Positions 51,091 through 63,828 of a stretch of 64,000 nt of DNA are shown here, piece after piece. A model generated the notes under the pieces. That model ran no database searches. It was not told the origin of the DNA and worked only from the letters and a program-made list of their open reading frames with translations. The stretch covers positions 16,328 to 80,327 of the forward strand of contig NZ_MRWD01000021.1 of NCBI RefSeq assembly GCF_002093625.1. The letters are read 5' to 3'. The DNA comes from Rouxiella silvae (GTDB taxonomy: Bacteria > Pseudomonadota > Gammaproteobacteria > Enterobacterales > Enterobacteriaceae). Position numbers and translations under genes: made by a program. Within the stretch, counting starts at the first letter, position 1, and every line of letters begins with the position of its first letter.

Positions 51091-52567
51091 AGTGCTCATC
51101 TCCCTTCTTGGCCGCCTGGAGCTTTTGATCCGCCAACTTACGCGCCACCTTGCCAATATTCCCCGCGCCCTGAACCAGAATCAGGTCATTGGCGTCGAGG
51201 ATGGGTGCCAAAATGCCAGGCACCGCATCTATGTCAGAAATCAAAATGGGATCAAGCTTCCCACGAGCACGAATGGTGCGGCAGAGGGAGCGGCTGTCCG
51301 CGCCGGGAATAGGCGCTTCGCCTGCCGGATACACGTCGAGCATCACCAGCAGGTCAACCTGGGACAGCACGTTGGCGAAATCCTCGTACAGATCGCGCGT
51401 GCGGGTGTAGCGATGCGGCTGAAACACCATCACCAGACGCCTGTCTTCCCAACCTGCGCGCGCCGCTTTTATCGTGGCGTCAACTTCGGTTGGATGATGG
51501 CCGTAGTCGTCAACCAACATGGCGTTACCGGTTTTACCGTTGACATTTTGCAGCGGGAATTCGCCGAGGAAGTCGAAGCGGCGCCCAGTGCCCTGAAAAC
51601 CTGCCAATGCCGTGAGGATAGCGTCGTCGCTAATGTCTTCGTCGGTTGCAACCGCAATCGCCGCTGCGGCATTGAGCGCGTTGTGACGACCCGGCGCATT
51701 CAACATGACTTCAATCGGCGTCTTATCCAGACGGCGAACGGTAAAGTGACCCTGTGCACCCACCTGACGGTAGTCTTCGATAAATACGTCGGCATCTTCG
51801 CTGAATCCGTAGGTCGTTACGTGACGCCCCACGCGCGGCAACAGCTCGCGAATAACGGGATCATCGATACACATCACTGCGCGACCATAGAAAGGCAGGT
51901 TGTGTAGGAAGTTGATAAATGTCTGCTTCAGGACTTCAAAGTCGCCCTGATAAGTGTCCATGTGGTCAGCTTCAATGTTGGTCACAATCGCCACCATCGG
52001 CTGCAAATGCAGGAACGACGCATCGCTCTCATCCGCTTCTGCAATCAGGAAGCGGCTTGATCCCAGGCGCGCATGCGTGCCTGCCGCTTTCACCAGACCG
52101 CCATTAACAAAGGTCGGATCCAAACCGGCCTCGGCATAAATACTGGTCACCATGGCCGTCGTGGTGGTTTTTCCGTGCGTACCCGCGACGGCAATGCCGT
52201 GACGAAAACGCATTAGCTCAGCCAGCATTTCTGCGCGGCGAATAACCGGAATGCGCGCTTCTCGCGCAGCGATTAGTTCTGGATTGTCGGCAGAAATAGC
52301 GGTTGAGACCACAACGACGCTGGCATCGAGCACGTTTTCCGGGCGGTGATTAAAATAAATCGTGGCACCTAAAGCGGACAACTGCTGCGTAACCGGGTTC
52401 GGCGCCAAGTCGGAACCGCTGATTTGATAGCCTTCATTAGCCAACACTTCGGCGATACCACCCATGCCGGCACCACCGATGCCAACAAAGTGTATGTGCC
52501 GGACGCGATGCATCTCGGGCACGAAGGTACGCAGTTTCGCCAATTGTTGTGTATTCACGTTTCTCAT
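51083..52567 (-). CDS. murC: UDP-N-acetylmuramate-L-alanine ligase
   Basis: Adds L-Ala to UDP-MurNAc, the first Mur ligase step. 494 residues. Rossmann N-terminus [18 protein letters not shown]-loop [39 protein letters not shown]. Start at 52567 ([13 protein letters not shown]) has AAAGAG upstream; the E. coli start aligns with the following GTG-encoded residue, so 52558 is the alternative. Confidence 0.96.
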   Translation of the reverse strand: MRNVNTQQLAKLRTFVPEMHRVRHIHFVGIGGAGMGGIAEVLANEGYQISGSDLAPNPVTQQLSALGATIYFNHRPENVLDASVVVVSTAISADNPELIAAREARIPVIRRAEMLAELMRFRHGIAVAGTHGKTTTTAMVTSIYAEAGLDPTFVNGGLVKAAGTHARLGSSRFLIAEADESDASFLHLQPMVAIVTNIEADHMDTYQGDFEVLKQTFINFLHNLPFYGRAVMCIDDPVIRELLPRVGRHVTTYGFSEDADVFIEDYRQVGAQGHFTVRRLDKTPIEVMLNAPGRHNALNAAAAIAVATDEDISDDAILTALAGFQGTGRRFDFLGEFPLQNVNGKTGNAMLVDDYGHHPTEVDATIKAARAGWEDRRLVMVFQPHRYTRTRDLYEDFANVLSQVDLLVMLDVYPAGEAPIPGADSRSLCRTIRARGKLDPILISDIDAVPGILAPILDANDLILVQGAGNIGKVARKLADQKLQAAKKGDEHYV

Positions 52568-52681
52568 CACTCTTTTATCCTTCGTACTGGATGCTACAGC
52601 GGGCTGTAACGCCAAGTACTTCGGCTAAATATTTGGTTAATCGGACTGAGCGCTCAAGCTGGAGCGTTCAATCACTCGTTT

Positions 52682-53749
52682 TCATTTATGACTTGCCGCC
52701 ACAACTTCGGCGGCGACGCGTTCAGTCGCGTCCGTAATGGCCGCCGCGCGCGCACTGCGGGCCATTTCCAACAGTTTCTGTCGATCCCAGCTGGCCAAAA
52801 TATCGGCCACGGCACCGGCATTAAAATCCTTTTGCTCGATAATTCGAGCGGCACCGGCTTTCTCAAGCGGCAGCGCGTTCCAATACTGCTGGCGGTCTTT
52901 GTGCTGGAAGGGCACAAAAATGGCCGGTAAACCGGCAACGGCTATTTCGCTGACCGTGAGCGCGCCCGAACGGCACACTACAACATCGGCCCAGGCATAG
53001 GCTTGCGCCATATCATCAATAAATTCGGTGACTTTATGCTGCGTCTGGCCGGCCTGCTGGTAGGCCTGATTAACAGACTCTAACGCGCCTTTGCCGACCT
53101 GGTGCCAGATAGTGACTCGGTCACCCAGCAGTGAGGCAATGTTCGGCATGCTTTGGTTCAAGACTCTTGCACCCTGACTGCCGCCCACGACTAAAATTCT
53201 TATCTGGCCTTCACGACCGGCAAAACGCTCATCCGGCAACGGCAGCGCAAGCACGTCGGTACGCACCGGGTTACCCACCACCGCCGCATTAGGAAACGCA
53301 CCGGGGAACGCCTGCAGCACCGTTTTTGCAATCCGCGATAGCCAACGATTGGTCAGGCCGGCAATGCCGTTTTGCTCATGTAATACCACCGGAATTCCGC
53401 ATGACCAGGCGGCTAAACCACCAGGACCTGACACATATCCGCCCATCCCCAGCACCACATCAGGCTGGAAGCGCGTCATGATGGCTTTCGCCTGGCGCCA
53501 CGCATGATATATGCGAATGGGTGCGGTGAGTTGCGCTTTCAGACCTTTCCCACGTAATCCGGCGATTTTAATGAAATCAATTTCAATGCCGTTCTTCGGA
53601 ACCAGGTCAGCTTCCATGCGGTCGGCAGTACCCAACCAGCGAACTTCCCAGCCTTGCGCCATCAGATGATGTGCCACGGCGAGGCCAGGGAATACATGGC
53701 CTCCCGTACCGCCTGCCATCACCATTAAACGCTTGGTCTTGCCACTCAT
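52682..53749 (-). CDS. murG: UDP-GlcNAc:lipid I GlcNAc transferase MurG
   Basis: Peripheral membrane GT28 enzyme that turns lipid I into lipid II at the cytoplasmic face. 355 residues. G loops [16 protein letters not shown] and [15 protein letters not shown], and [24 protein letters not shown]; the UDP-GlcNAc-binding [13 protein letters not shown]. Overlaps ftsW by 4 bp (ATGA). 114 bp before murC, without a gene. Confidence 0.96.
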   Translation of the reverse strand: MSGKTKRLMVMAGGTGGHVFPGLAVAHHLMAQGWEVRWLGTADRMEADLVPKNGIEIDFIKIAGLRGKGLKAQLTAPIRIYHAWRQAKAIMTRFQPDVVLGMGGYVSGPGGLAAWSCGIPVVLHEQNGIAGLTNRWLSRIAKTVLQAFPGAFPNAAVVGNPVRTDVLALPLPDERFAGREGQIRILVVGGSQGARVLNQSMPNIASLLGDRVTIWHQVGKGALESVNQAYQQAGQTQHKVTEFIDDMAQAYAWADVVVCRSGALTVSEIAVAGLPAIFVPFQHKDRQQYWNALPLEKAGAARIIEQKDFNAGAVADILASWDRQKLLEMARSARAAAITDATERVAAEVVAASHK

Positions 53750-54966
53750 CGGGCACTCCTTACAAACGCCTGCGCTTTCGCCAGACGCGTTTCAAAATCT
53801 ATCCGCAGCAGCAAAGTCAGCGCCGTAGACATAATTAACAGGCTGGAACCGCCGTAACTTATCAGCGGCAATGTCAGACCTTTGGTCGGCAACATGCCCG
53901 CGGCCGCGCCTACGTTAACCAGCGCCTGGAAGCTAATCCATACGCCAATTGAACAGGCCAAAAAGCCGGCAAAACGCTGGTCCAGCTCAAGCGCGCGACG
54001 TCCAATCGACATGGCACGAAAAGCGACGAAGAATACCATTAACAGTACTAAAACCACACCGAAATACCCTAACTCTTCACCTAAAATCGAGAAGATAAAG
54101 TCAGTATGTGCTTCCGGCAAATATTCTAGCTTTTGTACTGAGTTTCCAAGGCCTTGCCCCCAAAACTCACCGCGACCAAACGCCATCAGTGACTGGGTCA
54201 GCTGGTAGCCACTGCCGAAAGGATCGGCCCACGGATTCCAGAAGGAGGTCACGCGGCGCATACGGTAAGGTTCCGCCACAATCAATAGGCAAACCGCAAA
54301 AGCACCCGAGCCGATAATCGCCAGGAACTGCCACATCTTCGCACCGGCCAAAAACAGCATCGCCAAGGTAGTAATAAACAGAACAACCACGGTGCCGAGG
54401 TCAGGCTGAGCCAACAGCAAAACGGCCAAAATAACCATCACGCCCATCGGTTTGCAGAAGCCCCAGAAGTTGCTTCGCACCTCGTCAACCTTGCGCACCA
54501 GATAGCTGGCCAGATAACAAAACAGAGATAGCTTGGAGAACTCGGCGGGCTGAATACGCAGCGGCCCGAGTGAAATCCAGCGAGATGCACCGTTAATCGA
54601 GCTGCCCACTACCAGCACAACAAGCAGCATGATGATTGAGATAAGCAGCAGCACATTGCTGTACTTCTGCCACACCATCATCGGCACGCGCAACGTTATC
54701 AGGCCAAGAATGAATGCCAGCACCAGATAAACGGCGTCACGTTTGGCAAACATGAAAGGATCGTTGGCCAGTCGCTGTCCGATTGGCATTGAGGCCGAGG
54801 TCACCATCACAAAGCCTATCACCGCCAGTCCGAACGTCATCCACATCAGAGTGCGGTCGTACAGCACCAGAGTAGGGGTATCGCCGTCTTTGACGCCCAT
54901 CACCCAGTCGTTAGCTCTGTTGCCAAAACCTTTTAGCAGCCCAAGGCCAGGCATCCGAATACGCAT
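53746..54966 (-). CDS. ftsW: Septal peptidoglycan polymerase FtsW (SEDS family)
   Basis: Glycosyltransferase that polymerises lipid II at the septum with FtsI. 406 residues, 10 helices. SEDS blocks: [36 protein letters not shown], the region [34 protein letters not shown] and [12 protein letters not shown]. Start overlaps the last base of the murD stop (TAATG). Confidence 0.96.
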   Translation of the reverse strand: MRIRMPGLGLLKGFGNRANDWVMGVKDGDTPTLVLYDRTLMWMTFGLAVIGFVMVTSASMPIGQRLANDPFMFAKRDAVYLVLAFILGLITLRVPMMVWQKYSNVLLLISIIMLLVVLVVGSSINGASRWISLGPLRIQPAEFSKLSLFCYLASYLVRKVDEVRSNFWGFCKPMGVMVILAVLLLAQPDLGTVVVLFITTLAMLFLAGAKMWQFLAIIGSGAFAVCLLIVAEPYRMRRVTSFWNPWADPFGSGYQLTQSLMAFGRGEFWGQGLGNSVQKLEYLPEAHTDFIFSILGEELGYFGVVLVLLMVFFVAFRAMSIGRRALELDQRFAGFLACSIGVWISFQALVNVGAAAGMLPTKGLTLPLISYGGSSLLIMSTALTLLLRIDFETRLAKAQAFVRSAR

Positions 54967-56297
54967 TATCCGAGCTCCTTAGCCAACGCGGTGAAGACAT
55001 CACCACGCTGTTCGAAATTCTTGAACTGATCCAGACTCGCGCAGGCGGGAGACAACAGCACCATGTCGCCTGATTTCACACGTCCGCCAATTTCGCGCAT
55101 TGCCTGTTCCATCGTCTCATACAGCGAGGAAACGTCAGGGCGGAGGTCGGCCAATTCAGCACCGTCACGCCCAAAGCAGTAAACGTGCAAAGCCTGACTC
55201 TGCATTTTTTCACCGTGCAAATAAGGCAGCAGCGGAGAGAAATCGGCAGACTTACCGTCTCCGCCCAGCAGTAAATGCAGCGTACCCTCAACCTGGAGAC
55301 CGTTTAGTGCGGCCTCAGTACTGCCGACGTTGGTCGCCTTGGAGTCGTTAATCCAACGCACGCCGTTGTGCACGCGGGCTACCTGGAAACGATGGGCCAG
55401 ACCGGTAAAGGTGGTCAACGCCTTCAGGCTTGATGCGCGCGGAATACCTACCGCATCGGCCAGCGCCAACGCGGCCAGCGCATTGGTGTAGTTGTGACGC
55501 CCGGTTAGCGGCATCTCGCCGGTATTGAAGATTTTTTCGCCACGAACGCGCAACCAGACTTCATTTTGCTGACGACTCAGGTGGTAATCACCCACGTCTA
55601 CGCCAAAACTGACGCAGCGCGTGTCGGCACCGCGCACCGGCATGGTCAAGGCATCGTCGGCATTCACGACGCACAGCTTGGCGTTTTCATACACTTTCAA
55701 CTTCGCCGCACGGTACTGTTGCAATCCAAACGGATAACGGTCCATGTGATCTTCAGTCACGTTCAAAATCGTTGCCGCCGCCGCGTGCAGACTGTGAGTG
55801 GTTTCGAGTTGGAAACTCGACAACTCAAGCACGAAAAGCTGATAGTCATGACCGAGCATGCTCAGCACCGGCAGGCCAATATTGCCGCCCACGCCAACCT
55901 GCCAACCGGCCGCTTTACCCATCTCGCCCACCAGGCTGGTTACGGTGCTTTTGCCGTTAGACCCCGTGATAGCGACAATGGGTACCGTGACTTCGCGGCA
56001 GAACAGTTCGATATCGCCCACGATTTCAACACCGGCATCGGCGGCTGCACTCAGCGCGGGCGTAGCCAATGCCATGCCCGGACTGGCAACAATCAGGTCG
56101 GCATCCAGCAGCCAGTCTTCATTCAAAGACCCTAAATGACGCTCAATACCTTCCGACAGCTTGTCGAGTCCCGGCGGACTGATACGGGTATCGATAACAC
56201 GCGGCGTAACGCCACGTGATACAAAGAAATCAACGCAGGAGAGGCCCGTAAGCCCCAACCCGATAATGACCACTTTTTTACCCTGATAGTCAGTCAT
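54966..56297 (-). CDS. murD: UDP-N-acetylmuramoyl-L-alanine-D-glutamate ligase
   Basis: Adds D-Glu in peptidoglycan precursor synthesis. 443 residues. N-terminus [19 protein letters not shown]-loop [57 protein letters not shown]. Cytoplasmic, in the dcw cluster, directly after mraY. Confidence 0.96.
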   Translation of the reverse strand: MTDYQGKKVVIIGLGLTGLSCVDFFVSRGVTPRVIDTRISPPGLDKLSEGIERHLGSLNEDWLLDADLIVASPGMALATPALSAAADAGVEIVGDIELFCREVTVPIVAITGSNGKSTVTSLVGEMGKAAGWQVGVGGNIGLPVLSMLGHDYQLFVLELSSFQLETTHSLHAAAATILNVTEDHMDRYPFGLQQYRAAKLKVYENAKLCVVNADDALTMPVRGADTRCVSFGVDVGDYHLSRQQNEVWLRVRGEKIFNTGEMPLTGRHNYTNALAALALADAVGIPRASSLKALTTFTGLAHRFQVARVHNGVRWINDSKATNVGSTEAALNGLQVEGTLHLLLGGDGKSADFSPLLPYLHGEKMQSQALHVYCFGRDGAELADLRPDVSSLYETMEQAMREIGGRVKSGDMVLLSPACASLDQFKNFEQRGDVFTALAKELG

Positions 56298-56299
56298 AG

Positions 56300-57382
56300 T
56301 TACCGCACCTTCAGCGTCGCCAGGCCAATCAGCACCAGCATCAGTGAGATAATCCAGAAGCGCACGATGACGCGCGGTTCCGGCCAGCCTTTGAGTTCAT
56401 AGTGGTGGTGAATCGGCGCCATACGGAAAATGCGTTGGCCGCGCAGCTTAAATGACCCCACCTGCAAAATAACCGACAGCGTTTCAACGACGAACACCCC
56501 GCCCATAATCAGCAGCAAGAACTCTTGGCGCAGCAGCACAGCGATAGTCCCCAGCGCACCGCCCAAGGCCAGTGAACCCACGTCACCCATGAAGACCTGA
56601 GCTGGATAAGTGTTAAACCAGAGGAATCCTAGGCCTGCACCGACGATGGCAGTACAGACGATAACTAACTCACCGGCGTGTCGCAGATAAGGAATATGCA
56701 GGTAATTGGCGAAGTTCATGTTACCGGTCGCCCAAGCTACCAGCGCGAAACCGGCTGCCACAAACACTGTTGGCATAATCGCCAGGCCGTCCAAACCGTC
56801 GGTGAGGTTCACCGCGTTGCTGGTGCCAACGATCACGAAATAGCTCAGTAGGATATACAGCAGGCCAAGCTGCGGCATGATGTCTTTAAAGAACGGCACC
56901 ACCAGCTCAGTAGCCGGCGTGTCTTTGCCTACGGCATACATCACAAAGGCGACAACCAGAGCAATCACCGACTGCCAGAAGTATTTCCAGCGGGCAATAA
57001 GGCCTTTAGTGTCTTTACGCACCACTTTGCGATAGTCATCCACAAAGCCCACTACGCCGTAACCGACCAGCACAAACAGCACGCACCAGACGTAAGGGTT
57101 AGACGGGTAGGCCCACATCAGAACCGATACTGTGATTGAAAACAGGATCAGTACCCCGCCCATTGTCGGTGTACCGCGTTTGCTAAAATGCGACTCAGGG
57201 CCGTCGTGGCGAACAACCTGGCCAATCTGCAGTTTTTGCAAATAAGCGATCAGGCGAGGCCCCATCCAGAGGGAGATGAACAGGGCCGTCAGCAGGCTGA
57301 CAATGGCGCGAAACGTCAGGTATGAAAAGACGTTAAAGCCTGAATAATATTTGACCAAGTGTTCGGCCAGCCAAACTAACAT
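56300..57382 (-). CDS. mraY: Phospho-N-acetylmuramoyl-pentapeptide transferase
   Basis: Integral membrane enzyme that makes lipid I from UDP-MurNAc-pentapeptide and undecaprenyl phosphate. 360 residues, 10 helices. Signature regions: [26 protein letters not shown] (catalytic Asp pair), [26 protein letters not shown] and [13 protein letters not shown]. Overlaps murF by 7 bp. Confidence 0.97.
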   Translation of the reverse strand: MLVWLAEHLVKYYSGFNVFSYLTFRAIVSLLTALFISLWMGPRLIAYLQKLQIGQVVRHDGPESHFSKRGTPTMGGVLILFSITVSVLMWAYPSNPYVWCVLFVLVGYGVVGFVDDYRKVVRKDTKGLIARWKYFWQSVIALVVAFVMYAVGKDTPATELVVPFFKDIMPQLGLLYILLSYFVIVGTSNAVNLTDGLDGLAIMPTVFVAAGFALVAWATGNMNFANYLHIPYLRHAGELVIVCTAIVGAGLGFLWFNTYPAQVFMGDVGSLALGGALGTIAVLLRQEFLLLIMGGVFVVETLSVILQVGSFKLRGQRIFRMAPIHHHYELKGWPEPRVIVRFWIISLMLVLIGLATLKVR

Positions 57383-58737
57383 GTTGCATTCTCCTGTAAC
57401 GCCCGTACTACCTGCTCCATCGCGGCACTACGTGAACCTTTAATTAAAACGGTGATTACCGCGTGTTCAGATATCAAGCTGGCTAAACGGGCTGTTACAG
57501 CAGCTTTATCTTCAAGATGTTCGCCACAGCCACTCGCGTCGCTGATTGCACGACTAAAGTGACCCACGGTTAACACTTTATCGATCCCGGCCAGGCGAAT
57601 CGCATCGCCGACCTGACGATGGCAGGCTTCACTTTCATCGCCGAGTTCGGCCATGTCGCCCAGCGCCATCACCCGATATCCGGGCATGTCTGCCACGACC
57701 TGCGCTGCCGCTGTCATCGAGCCGACGTTGGCGTTGTAGCTGTCATCGAGAAGCGTTTTACCCTCGGCCAGCTTAATTGGGAACAAACGCCCTTTCACCG
57801 GCTCCAGCGTAGACAACCCTGCGCGTACAGCCTCGAGAGTCGCACCTACCGACAGCGCGAGCGCCGCAGCAGCCAGAGCGTTTGCCACATTGTGGCGACC
57901 CGGAAGAGGAAGACTCACGTCGATTTGACCCACCGGCGAGTGCAGCGTAAAGGTGGTGGCAAATGCCCCAACTGCAACGTTGCTGGCAAAGAAGTCGACA
58001 CCGTCAGCAGCATCAGGAGAGAAGCGCCATACCGTTTTATTGCCAATACGTGCCTGCCAGTGAGGCCAGTCATTATTGTCGGCATTAAGAATGGCAATAC
58101 CGTCAGCGGGCAAGCCCTCAAAAATTTCGCCCTTGGCCTGAGCAACGCCGGCCAATGAACCAAACCCTTCGAGGTGTGCCGCAGAAAGGTTATTCACCAG
58201 TGCAGTCTGTGGACGTGCAAGGTCAGTGGTATAGGCTATTTCGCCCTGATGATTGGCACCCAGCTCAACCACCGCAAAATCGTATTCGGCCGTCAGACGC
58301 AGCAACGTCAACGGCACGCCAATGTCATTGTTGAAATTACCTGCGGTATAAAGCACGTTGCCGCATTGGCGAAGGACGGCGGCGGTCATCTCTTTCACCG
58401 ACGTTTTGCCAGAAGAACCCGTTAACGCCACCACGCGGGCCGGCACCTGCTGACGAACCCAGGCACCCAATTTTCCGAGTGCAATACGTGTGTCGGCCAC
58501 CACCAGCTGTGGTGCATCTATCGGCAGGCGTTGACTCACGATTAAGGCGGCGGCACCGGCTTTCAGCGCGTCGGCGGCAAAGTCGTGGGCATCAAATTTT
58601 TCACCTTTGAGGGCAATGAACAGACAGCCGGGGGTAATTTGGCGCGTGTCGGTGGTGACCGCATCTATCTGTAAATCAGCGCCCAGCAGTTCGGCGCTTA
58701 ACACCTCGGTCAGCGTGCGCAGAGTAACCGGGATCAT
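57376..58737 (-). CDS. murF: UDP-N-acetylmuramoyl-tripeptide-D-alanyl-D-alanine ligase
   Basis: Adds D-Ala-D-Ala (from DdlB) to UDP-MurNAc-tripeptide. 453 residues. P-loop [64 protein letters not shown]. Overlaps murE by 4 bp and mraY by 7 bp, so tightly coupled. Confidence 0.96.
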   Translation of the reverse strand: MIPVTLRTLTEVLSAELLGADLQIDAVTTDTRQITPGCLFIALKGEKFDAHDFAADALKAGAAALIVSQRLPIDAPQLVVADTRIALGKLGAWVRQQVPARVVALTGSSGKTSVKEMTAAVLRQCGNVLYTAGNFNNDIGVPLTLLRLTAEYDFAVVELGANHQGEIAYTTDLARPQTALVNNLSAAHLEGFGSLAGVAQAKGEIFEGLPADGIAILNADNNDWPHWQARIGNKTVWRFSPDAADGVDFFASNVAVGAFATTFTLHSPVGQIDVSLPLPGRHNVANALAAAALALSVGATLEAVRAGLSTLEPVKGRLFPIKLAEGKTLLDDSYNANVGSMTAAAQVVADMPGYRVMALGDMAELGDESEACHRQVGDAIRLAGIDKVLTVGHFSRAISDASGCGEHLEDKAAVTARLASLISEHAVITVLIKGSRSAAMEQVVRALQENATC

Positions 58738-60221
58738 GCAACCACCCCCAACAAACGTGCAGCAGTAACGCGATCCGAGTAGTCAAAACGCTGATTGCCG
58801 ACCAACTGGTAATCTTCATGGCCTTTGCCGGCGATGAGCACCACGTCGTTTTCACCCGCCTGCATAATCGCGCTAGTGACTGCTTCTGCTCTGCCAGGAA
58901 TAGCCAGCGCGCGGCCAGCGTCAAGCAGGCCGGAAAGAATGTCGTTGATGATCGCGCGAGGATCTTCGCTACGCGGATTATCGTCGGTGATAACCACGCG
59001 ATCGGCATACTGTTCGGCAATACCGCCCATCAGAGGACGTTTGCCTTTATCGCGATCGCCACCGCAGCCAAACACGCACCACAGTTTTCCGGTACAGTGC
59101 AGCCGCGCAGCCGCCAGAGCTTTTTCAAGTGCATCGGGCGTGTGGGCATAATCAACCACCACCGTCGGCCGGCCCGGCGCGTGAAACACTTCCATGCGCC
59201 CGCAAACCGGTTGTAGCTGAGGTGCAGTTTGCAGCAGCGCCTCCAGCGGATAGTCCAGAGCAAGGAGCGTGCCCAACGCAACCAGCAGGTTACTGACGTT
59301 AAAGGCTCCCATCAGGCGGCTCTCAAGCAAGCCTTTACCCCAGCTCGAATCGAGCTCGACGGTGGCACCTTTATCGTGATAGTTCACACTGCTCGCCGAC
59401 AGCCATCGGCCTTTCCAATCAGCAGGAATAAGGCCTTCCATGCTCACAGCCACGGCGTCAGGCAATTTTGCAAGCCAGCGCTGGCCTACGCTATCGTCGG
59501 CATTAACGATTTTATGTGCGCTGTGATGCGTTGAAAACAGCTGCCATTTGGCCTCTTCGTAGTGTTGCATATCACCGTGATAGTCGAGGTGATCGCGGCT
59601 CAGGTTAGTGAAGGCCGCGGCGGCAAAAGGCAGTGCCGATACGCGATGCTGAACCAAACCGTGTGAAGAGACTTCCATTGCTGCAAAGCTTGCGCCCTGC
59701 TGAACGAGGGTATGTAGAAGGTGTTGTACCTGCACCGCCGAACCGGTGGTGTTTTCTGCAGGAACCACGTGGTTAAGCAAGCCGTTACCGACGGTGCCCA
59801 TCACAGCGCTGGTTTCGCCCAGCATTTGTGCCCACTGTGCCAGCAGCTGAGTGGTGGTAGTTTTACCATTGGTGCCGGTAACGCCCACTAACCGCAGCGC
59901 CGCCCCAGGCTGCTGATAAAAGCGACCAGCAATCTCGGACAACAGCAGATTCAGGTTTTGCAGATAAACAATCGGAACACCGTGTTTCATGCTGACAGCG
60001 CCGTGTTCGGCCTGCCCTTGCGCTTCTGCCACTACCGCGCTGACACCCTGCGCGATAGCCTGAGGAATATAGTGACGGCCATCGCTAGAATGGCCTGAAA
60101 TCGCGACAAACAGATCGCCCGAAGCCGCAACGCGGCTGTCGAGAGTCATGTCTTTAAGCACCGTTTGTGGGGCATCACTCACCCAAGGTGCTAGGAGGTC
60201 GCGTAAATTACGATCTGTCAC
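58734..60221 (-). CDS. murE: UDP-N-acetylmuramoyl-tripeptide synthetase (meso-diaminopimelate-adding)
   Basis: Adds meso-diaminopimelate to UDP-MurNAc-L-Ala-D-Glu. 495 residues. P-loop [36 protein letters not shown]; the DNPR motif ([11 protein letters not shown]) that selects meso-Dap; GKGHEDYQ. The start is a GTG at 60221 ([12 protein letters not shown] by homology), with AGAGG upstream, as in E. coli. It overlaps the ftsI stop by 14 bp. Confidence 0.96.
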   Translation of the reverse strand: MTDRNLRDLLAPWVSDAPQTVLKDMTLDSRVAASGDLFVAISGHSSDGRHYIPQAIAQGVSAVVAEAQGQAEHGAVSMKHGVPIVYLQNLNLLLSEIAGRFYQQPGAALRLVGVTGTNGKTTTTQLLAQWAQMLGETSAVMGTVGNGLLNHVVPAENTTGSAVQVQHLLHTLVQQGASFAAMEVSSHGLVQHRVSALPFAAAAFTNLSRDHLDYHGDMQHYEEAKWQLFSTHHSAHKIVNADDSVGQRWLAKLPDAVAVSMEGLIPADWKGRWLSASSVNYHDKGATVELDSSWGKGLLESRLMGAFNVSNLLVALGTLLALDYPLEALLQTAPQLQPVCGRMEVFHAPGRPTVVVDYAHTPDALEKALAAARLHCTGKLWCVFGCGGDRDKGKRPLMGGIAEQYADRVVITDDNPRSEDPRAIINDILSGLLDAGRALAIPGRAEAVTSAIMQAGENDVVLIAGKGHEDYQLVGNQRFDYSDRVTAARLLGVVA

Positions 60222-61971
60222 CTGAAGCCTCTTTATGATTATTGACAATGTCATTGCCTACGTCCGTCGGTAAAGCATCCGGCTCGACGTTCATCGTGCG
60301 CAATACGCCGCCCATGATGGCGCCAAATACCGGTGCAGAAATCGCGCCGCCGTAGTATTTACCCGCCTGAGGGTCATTAATGATGACCACCAGAGCAAAT
60401 CGGGGATTACTCGCTGGCGCGACGCCAGCGGTATAAGCAATGTATTTGTTCACGTATTTGCCATCGGGACCGACCTTTTTGGCCGTCCCTGTCTTGATGG
60501 CGATACGGTAGCCCTTGATTGCGGCCTTAACGCCACCGCCGCCGGGCAAGGCAACACTTTCCATCATACGAACCACGGTACGTACCAGAGGTTCGGGGAA
60601 AACGCGCTCACCGGAAACCGGTGGATCAACTTTGGTAATCGACAGCGGCCGGGCAATGCCCATGCTGCCAATCGTTGCATAGACTCGCGCTAGCTGGAGA
60701 GGTGTCACCATTAGCCCGTAGCCGAAAGAGAAGGTGGCCCTCTCTATGTCAGACCACCGTTGTTTTCTTGGAAATAAGCCACTGCTTTCTCCAACCAGTC
60801 CCAAATTGGTCGGTTTACCCAATCCAAAGCGCGAGTAAGTGTCTACCAGCTCTGAGGACGGCATCGCTAACGCCAGCTTTGAAACACCGACGTTACTCGA
60901 CTTCTGCAAAATACCCGTCACGGAAAGCTCAGGGTAGCGGGCCACATCTTTGATTTCATGGCCGTTAATTCGGAATGGCACAGTATTTAATACGCTATTT
61001 TCCTTGATGACGCCCTGCTTGAGCGCCGTCATGACCACCATCGGCTTCACCGTTGAGCCAGGCTCGAAAATGTCGGTGATTGCGCGGTTACGCATGGTGT
61101 CTTTAGGCGTATTAGCCATATTATTTGGGTTGTAAGACGGGCTGTTGGCCATCGCCAGAACTTCACCGGTCTGCACGTCAACCAGCACGGCGGTGCCAGA
61201 TTCGGCTTTGTTAAACGCCACTGCATTGTTCAGTTCGCGATAAACCAGCGCCTGCAGGCGTTCATCAATGCTGAGCACCAGATTGTGTGCCACTTGGCTG
61301 TCTACGCTTGAAATGTCTTCAATCACACGTCCCGAGCGATCTTTACGCACGGTGCGTTCACCCGGCTGGCCGGTCAGCCAGCGGTCAAAGCTTTTCTCAA
61401 CGCCTTCAATACCTTCGCCGTCAATGTTGGTCACACCGATAATGTGTGAGGTGACCTGGCCCGCAGGATAGTAGCGGCGGGACTCCTGACGCAGGAAAAT
61501 ACCCGGCAGTTTCAGCTTGTGAATGTACTCACCCATCGCTGGGTTCACCTGACGAGCCAGATAGACGAAGCGGCCTTTCGGATTGGCGTTTACGCGAGCG
61601 GTGAGTTGATCGAGAGGGATATTGAGCGCATCGGCCAGCGCTTTCCAGCGGCTGTCAACGGTGATACCACCGTGTTCATTGACTTCTTTAGGGTCTGCCC
61701 AAATAGCATTAACCGGCACGCTTACGGCAAGAGGACGTCCCGCACGGTCACTGATCATGCCGCGAGAAGTAGGAATGGTTTGTACGCGAAGAGAGCGCAT
61801 GTCGCCCTCTTTCACCAGCTTGTCGGGATTGATGACCTGAAGATAAGCCACACGCGACATTAGACCCACCAGCGCCAGAAGAATACAGCCGCACAGCAAC
61901 GCAAAACGCCAGCTTATAAAGCTGGCCTTATCTTCTGGACGCTTAAACTTCGCGGCACGTGTCGCTTTCAT
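60208..61971 (-). CDS. ftsI: Peptidoglycan D,D-transpeptidase FtsI (PBP3)
   Basis: Septal class B penicillin-binding protein; crosslinks peptidoglycan with FtsW. 587 residues. Cytoplasmic N-terminus, single membrane helix about 20-40 ([17 protein letters not shown]), PBP dimer domain ([17 protein letters not shown]), transpeptidase domain with the Ser of GSTVKPM, SSN (KSSNVG) and KTGTAKK. A C-terminal stretch after ~570 is removed in E. coli by Prc. 46 bp after ftsL. Confidence 0.97.
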   Translation of the reverse strand: MKATRAAKFKRPEDKASFISWRFALLCGCILLALVGLMSRVAYLQVINPDKLVKEGDMRSLRVQTIPTSRGMISDRAGRPLAVSVPVNAIWADPKEVNEHGGITVDSRWKALADALNIPLDQLTARVNANPKGRFVYLARQVNPAMGEYIHKLKLPGIFLRQESRRYYPAGQVTSHIIGVTNIDGEGIEGVEKSFDRWLTGQPGERTVRKDRSGRVIEDISSVDSQVAHNLVLSIDERLQALVYRELNNAVAFNKAESGTAVLVDVQTGEVLAMANSPSYNPNNMANTPKDTMRNRAITDIFEPGSTVKPMVVMTALKQGVIKENSVLNTVPFRINGHEIKDVARYPELSVTGILQKSSNVGVSKLALAMPSSELVDTYSRFGLGKPTNLGLVGESSGLFPRKQRWSDIERATFSFGYGLMVTPLQLARVYATIGSMGIARPLSITKVDPPVSGERVFPEPLVRTVVRMMESVALPGGGGVKAAIKGYRIAIKTGTAKKVGPDGKYVNKYIAYTAGVAPASNPRFALVVIINDPQAGKYYGGAISAPVFGAIMGGVLRTMNVEPDALPTDVGNDIVNNHKEASGDRS

Positions 61972-62017
61972 CTGTGGCTTATCATCTCCATGAACAGGTT
62001 GCCAAGTCGGCTAAAAT

Positions 62018-62338
62018 TTACTGCTGCACAACGATGGTTTCCTGTGAAGGATCAACATGTTGCATCTGCAATTTTTCCGTCGCGATACGTTCTACCCGGC
62101 TGTGGTCACCGAGGGCGTTCTCTTCGAGGATCAAGTTGCGCCATTCGATATCCAGCGCATCTTTTTCCAAAACCAGCTGTTCACGCTGAGCAGTCAGCAA
62201 ACGCGTTTTATGCGAAAGGGTCACGACCGCCATGGCACTGATCAACGACGCTATCAGCAAAATCATCGGTATCTTTCCATTGCGCAAAATATCGCTGAAA
62301 ATAACGCCGACTAAACCATGACGTTCGTTGCCAATCAT
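62018..62338 (-). CDS. ftsL: Cell division protein FtsL
   Basis: Small bitopic divisome protein of the FtsQLB complex. 106 residues. Short cytoplasmic N-terminus, membrane helix about 24-41 ([18 protein letters not shown]), then a periplasmic coiled coil with leucine heptads ([20 protein letters not shown]). Shorter than E. coli FtsL (121). The start overlaps the last base of the rsmH stop. Confidence 0.93.
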   Translation of the reverse strand: MIGNERHGLVGVIFSDILRNGKIPMILLIASLISAMAVVTLSHKTRLLTAQREQLVLEKDALDIEWRNLILEENALGDHSRVERIATEKLQMQHVDPSQETIVVQQ

Positions 62339-63276
62339 TACGCATTCCTCGCGGCAAATCGCAGTACTGAACTGCGCGCTCGTGGGTTTTCTGCCACCTC
62401 GGCGTCCGAAGGCTTCATTTTGCCCAAGGCTTTCAAGGTGCGTCCGCCTAGGCTCTGCAACTGGGCTTCGGTCATTGGAATTCCAGATGGCACCTGCGGT
62501 CCCCGACTGTGCTGACGAATAAATCGTTTTACAATTCGGTCTTCTAGCGAGTGGAAACTGATTACCGATAAGCGTCCATCGGTTGCCAGTACCTCATGTG
62601 CACCGTCGAGTGCACGTTCGATCTCTTCCAATTCGCTGTTGATATATATGCGTATCGCCTGGAAGCTGCGCGTCGCCGGGTGCTTGTGCTTCTCACGAAA
62701 CGGCGAGGCATTCGCAATCAGATCCGCTAGCTCTTTAGTGCGCGTCATCGGCAGCTCGCGGTTACGTTCAACGATGGCGCGGGCAATACGCTTGGCGAAA
62801 CGTTCTTCGCCGAATGTTTTCAGAACCCAGGCAATGTCATCGGCTTCTGCCTTCATCAGCCATTCAGCCGCCGAATATCCCCGGCTGGGATCCATACGCA
62901 TGTCGAGAGGCCCATCGCGCATAAACGAAAAACCACGCTCCGGATCGTCGAGCTGCGGCGACGATACGCCCAGGTCCAGCAATACGCCGTCTATCTTCCC
63001 TACCAGTTCGCGCTCTTTGACATAGTCGGCAATATCAGAGAACGGACCATGAATGATTGAAAAACGCGCGTCGTCAATGGCTTTAGCGGCTTCGATCGCC
63101 TGAGGATCGCGGTCGATAGCCAGCAGGCGTCCTTCCGGTCCCAGCTGTGACAAAATGAGTCGCGAATGTCCGCCACGACCAAAGGTTCCATCGATGTAAA
63201 TGCCATCGGGGCGTATGTTCAGCCCGTTTACGGCTTCATCCAACAACACGGATGTATGTTTATAATTTTCAAGCAT
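62338..63276 (-). CDS. rsmH: 16S rRNA (cytosine-1402-N4)-methyltransferase RsmH (MraW)
   Basis: SAM-dependent methyltransferase of m4C1402 in the ribosomal P site. 312 residues. [28 protein letters not shown] (SAM binding); [50 protein letters not shown]. Second gene of the dcw cluster, 2 bp after mraZ. Confidence 0.96.
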   Translation of the reverse strand: MLENYKHTSVLLDEAVNGLNIRPDGIYIDGTFGRGGHSRLILSQLGPEGRLLAIDRDPQAIEAAKAIDDARFSIIHGPFSDIADYVKERELVGKIDGVLLDLGVSSPQLDDPERGFSFMRDGPLDMRMDPSRGYSAAEWLMKAEADDIAWVLKTFGEERFAKRIARAIVERNRELPMTRTKELADLIANASPFREKHKHPATRSFQAIRIYINSELEEIERALDGAHEVLATDGRLSVISFHSLEDRIVKRFIRQHSRGPQVPSGIPMTEAQLQSLGGRTLKALGKMKPSDAEVAENPRARSSVLRFAARNA

Positions 63277-63278
63277 GC

Positions 63279-63737
63279 TTATAGTGACAAGTCCTGTAAT
63301 CTCTCGGAAAGTGGTTCACGAGACGATTGTTCAGCGTCAATGTCTTCCTTAACTTGTTGATACCAGGTCTGTTCATCCCACAATTCAAACTTGTTGAATT
63401 GCCCAACCAGCATCACTTCTTTGGCCAGTCCGGCGTGCTGTCGCAGCGTTGACGCGATAAGCAGACGCCCGGCGTTATCCATCTGACATTCACTCGCATG
63501 TCCAAGTAACAAACGCTGAATTCGGCGTTCGACTGGATTCATGCTCGACAGACGGGACAATTTTTGTTCGATAACTTCCCACTCGGGCAAGGTGTAAAGG
63601 AGCAGGCATGGGTGATGGAGATCAATGGTGCAAACCATTTGACCCTCAGACTCCTCGCTCAGCAAATCCCGATATCGGGTAGGTACGGCAAGCCGCCCTT
63701 TGCTGTCGAGATTAACCATCGTTGCCCCACGGAACAT
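63279..63737 (-). CDS. mraZ: Transcriptional regulator MraZ
   Basis: Ring-forming AbrB-like DNA-binding protein that represses its own operon; in E. coli excess MraZ is toxic. 152 residues, the E. coli length. Two tandem domains, each with a D-x-x-G-R-L/I motif: [15 protein letters not shown] and [16 protein letters not shown]. Start at 63737 ([15 protein letters not shown]); six codons upstream are open but not conserved. First gene of the cluster, with its repeats and promoter just upstream. Confidence 0.95.
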   Translation of the reverse strand: MFRGATMVNLDSKGRLAVPTRYRDLLSEESEGQMVCTIDLHHPCLLLYTLPEWEVIEQKLSRLSSMNPVERRIQRLLLGHASECQMDNAGRLLIASTLRQHAGLAKEVMLVGQFNKFELWDEQTWYQQVKEDIDAEQSSREPLSERLQDLSL

Positions 63738-63760
63738 ACCTGAGCTACCCCTCAATGACC

Positions 63761-63790
63761 CTTTTCACCACTTTACACCACAAATTCCCA
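63761..63790 (-). promoter_or_regulatory. MraZ binding repeats
   Basis: On the minus strand three 10-bp repeats begin TGGGA, TGGTG, TGGTG between promoter and mraZ. MraZ binds TGGGN/TGGTG-type direct repeats with 10-bp spacing upstream of mraZ in E. coli, so this should be the autorepression site. Confidence 0.8.
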
Positions 63791-63798
63791 CTTAAAGG

Positions 63799-63828
63799 AG
63801 TTTACGGATGCTTTTAAAACCTTGTCAA
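63799..63828 (-). promoter_or_regulatory. Pmra, main promoter of the dcw cluster
   Basis: Minus strand -35 TTGACA (63823-63828, perfect), 18-bp spacer, -10 TAAACT (63799-63804). It matches the position of E. coli Pmra. The remaining ~170 bp to the window end show no gene I can support; cra lies upstream in E. coli but is not visible here. Confidence 0.8.
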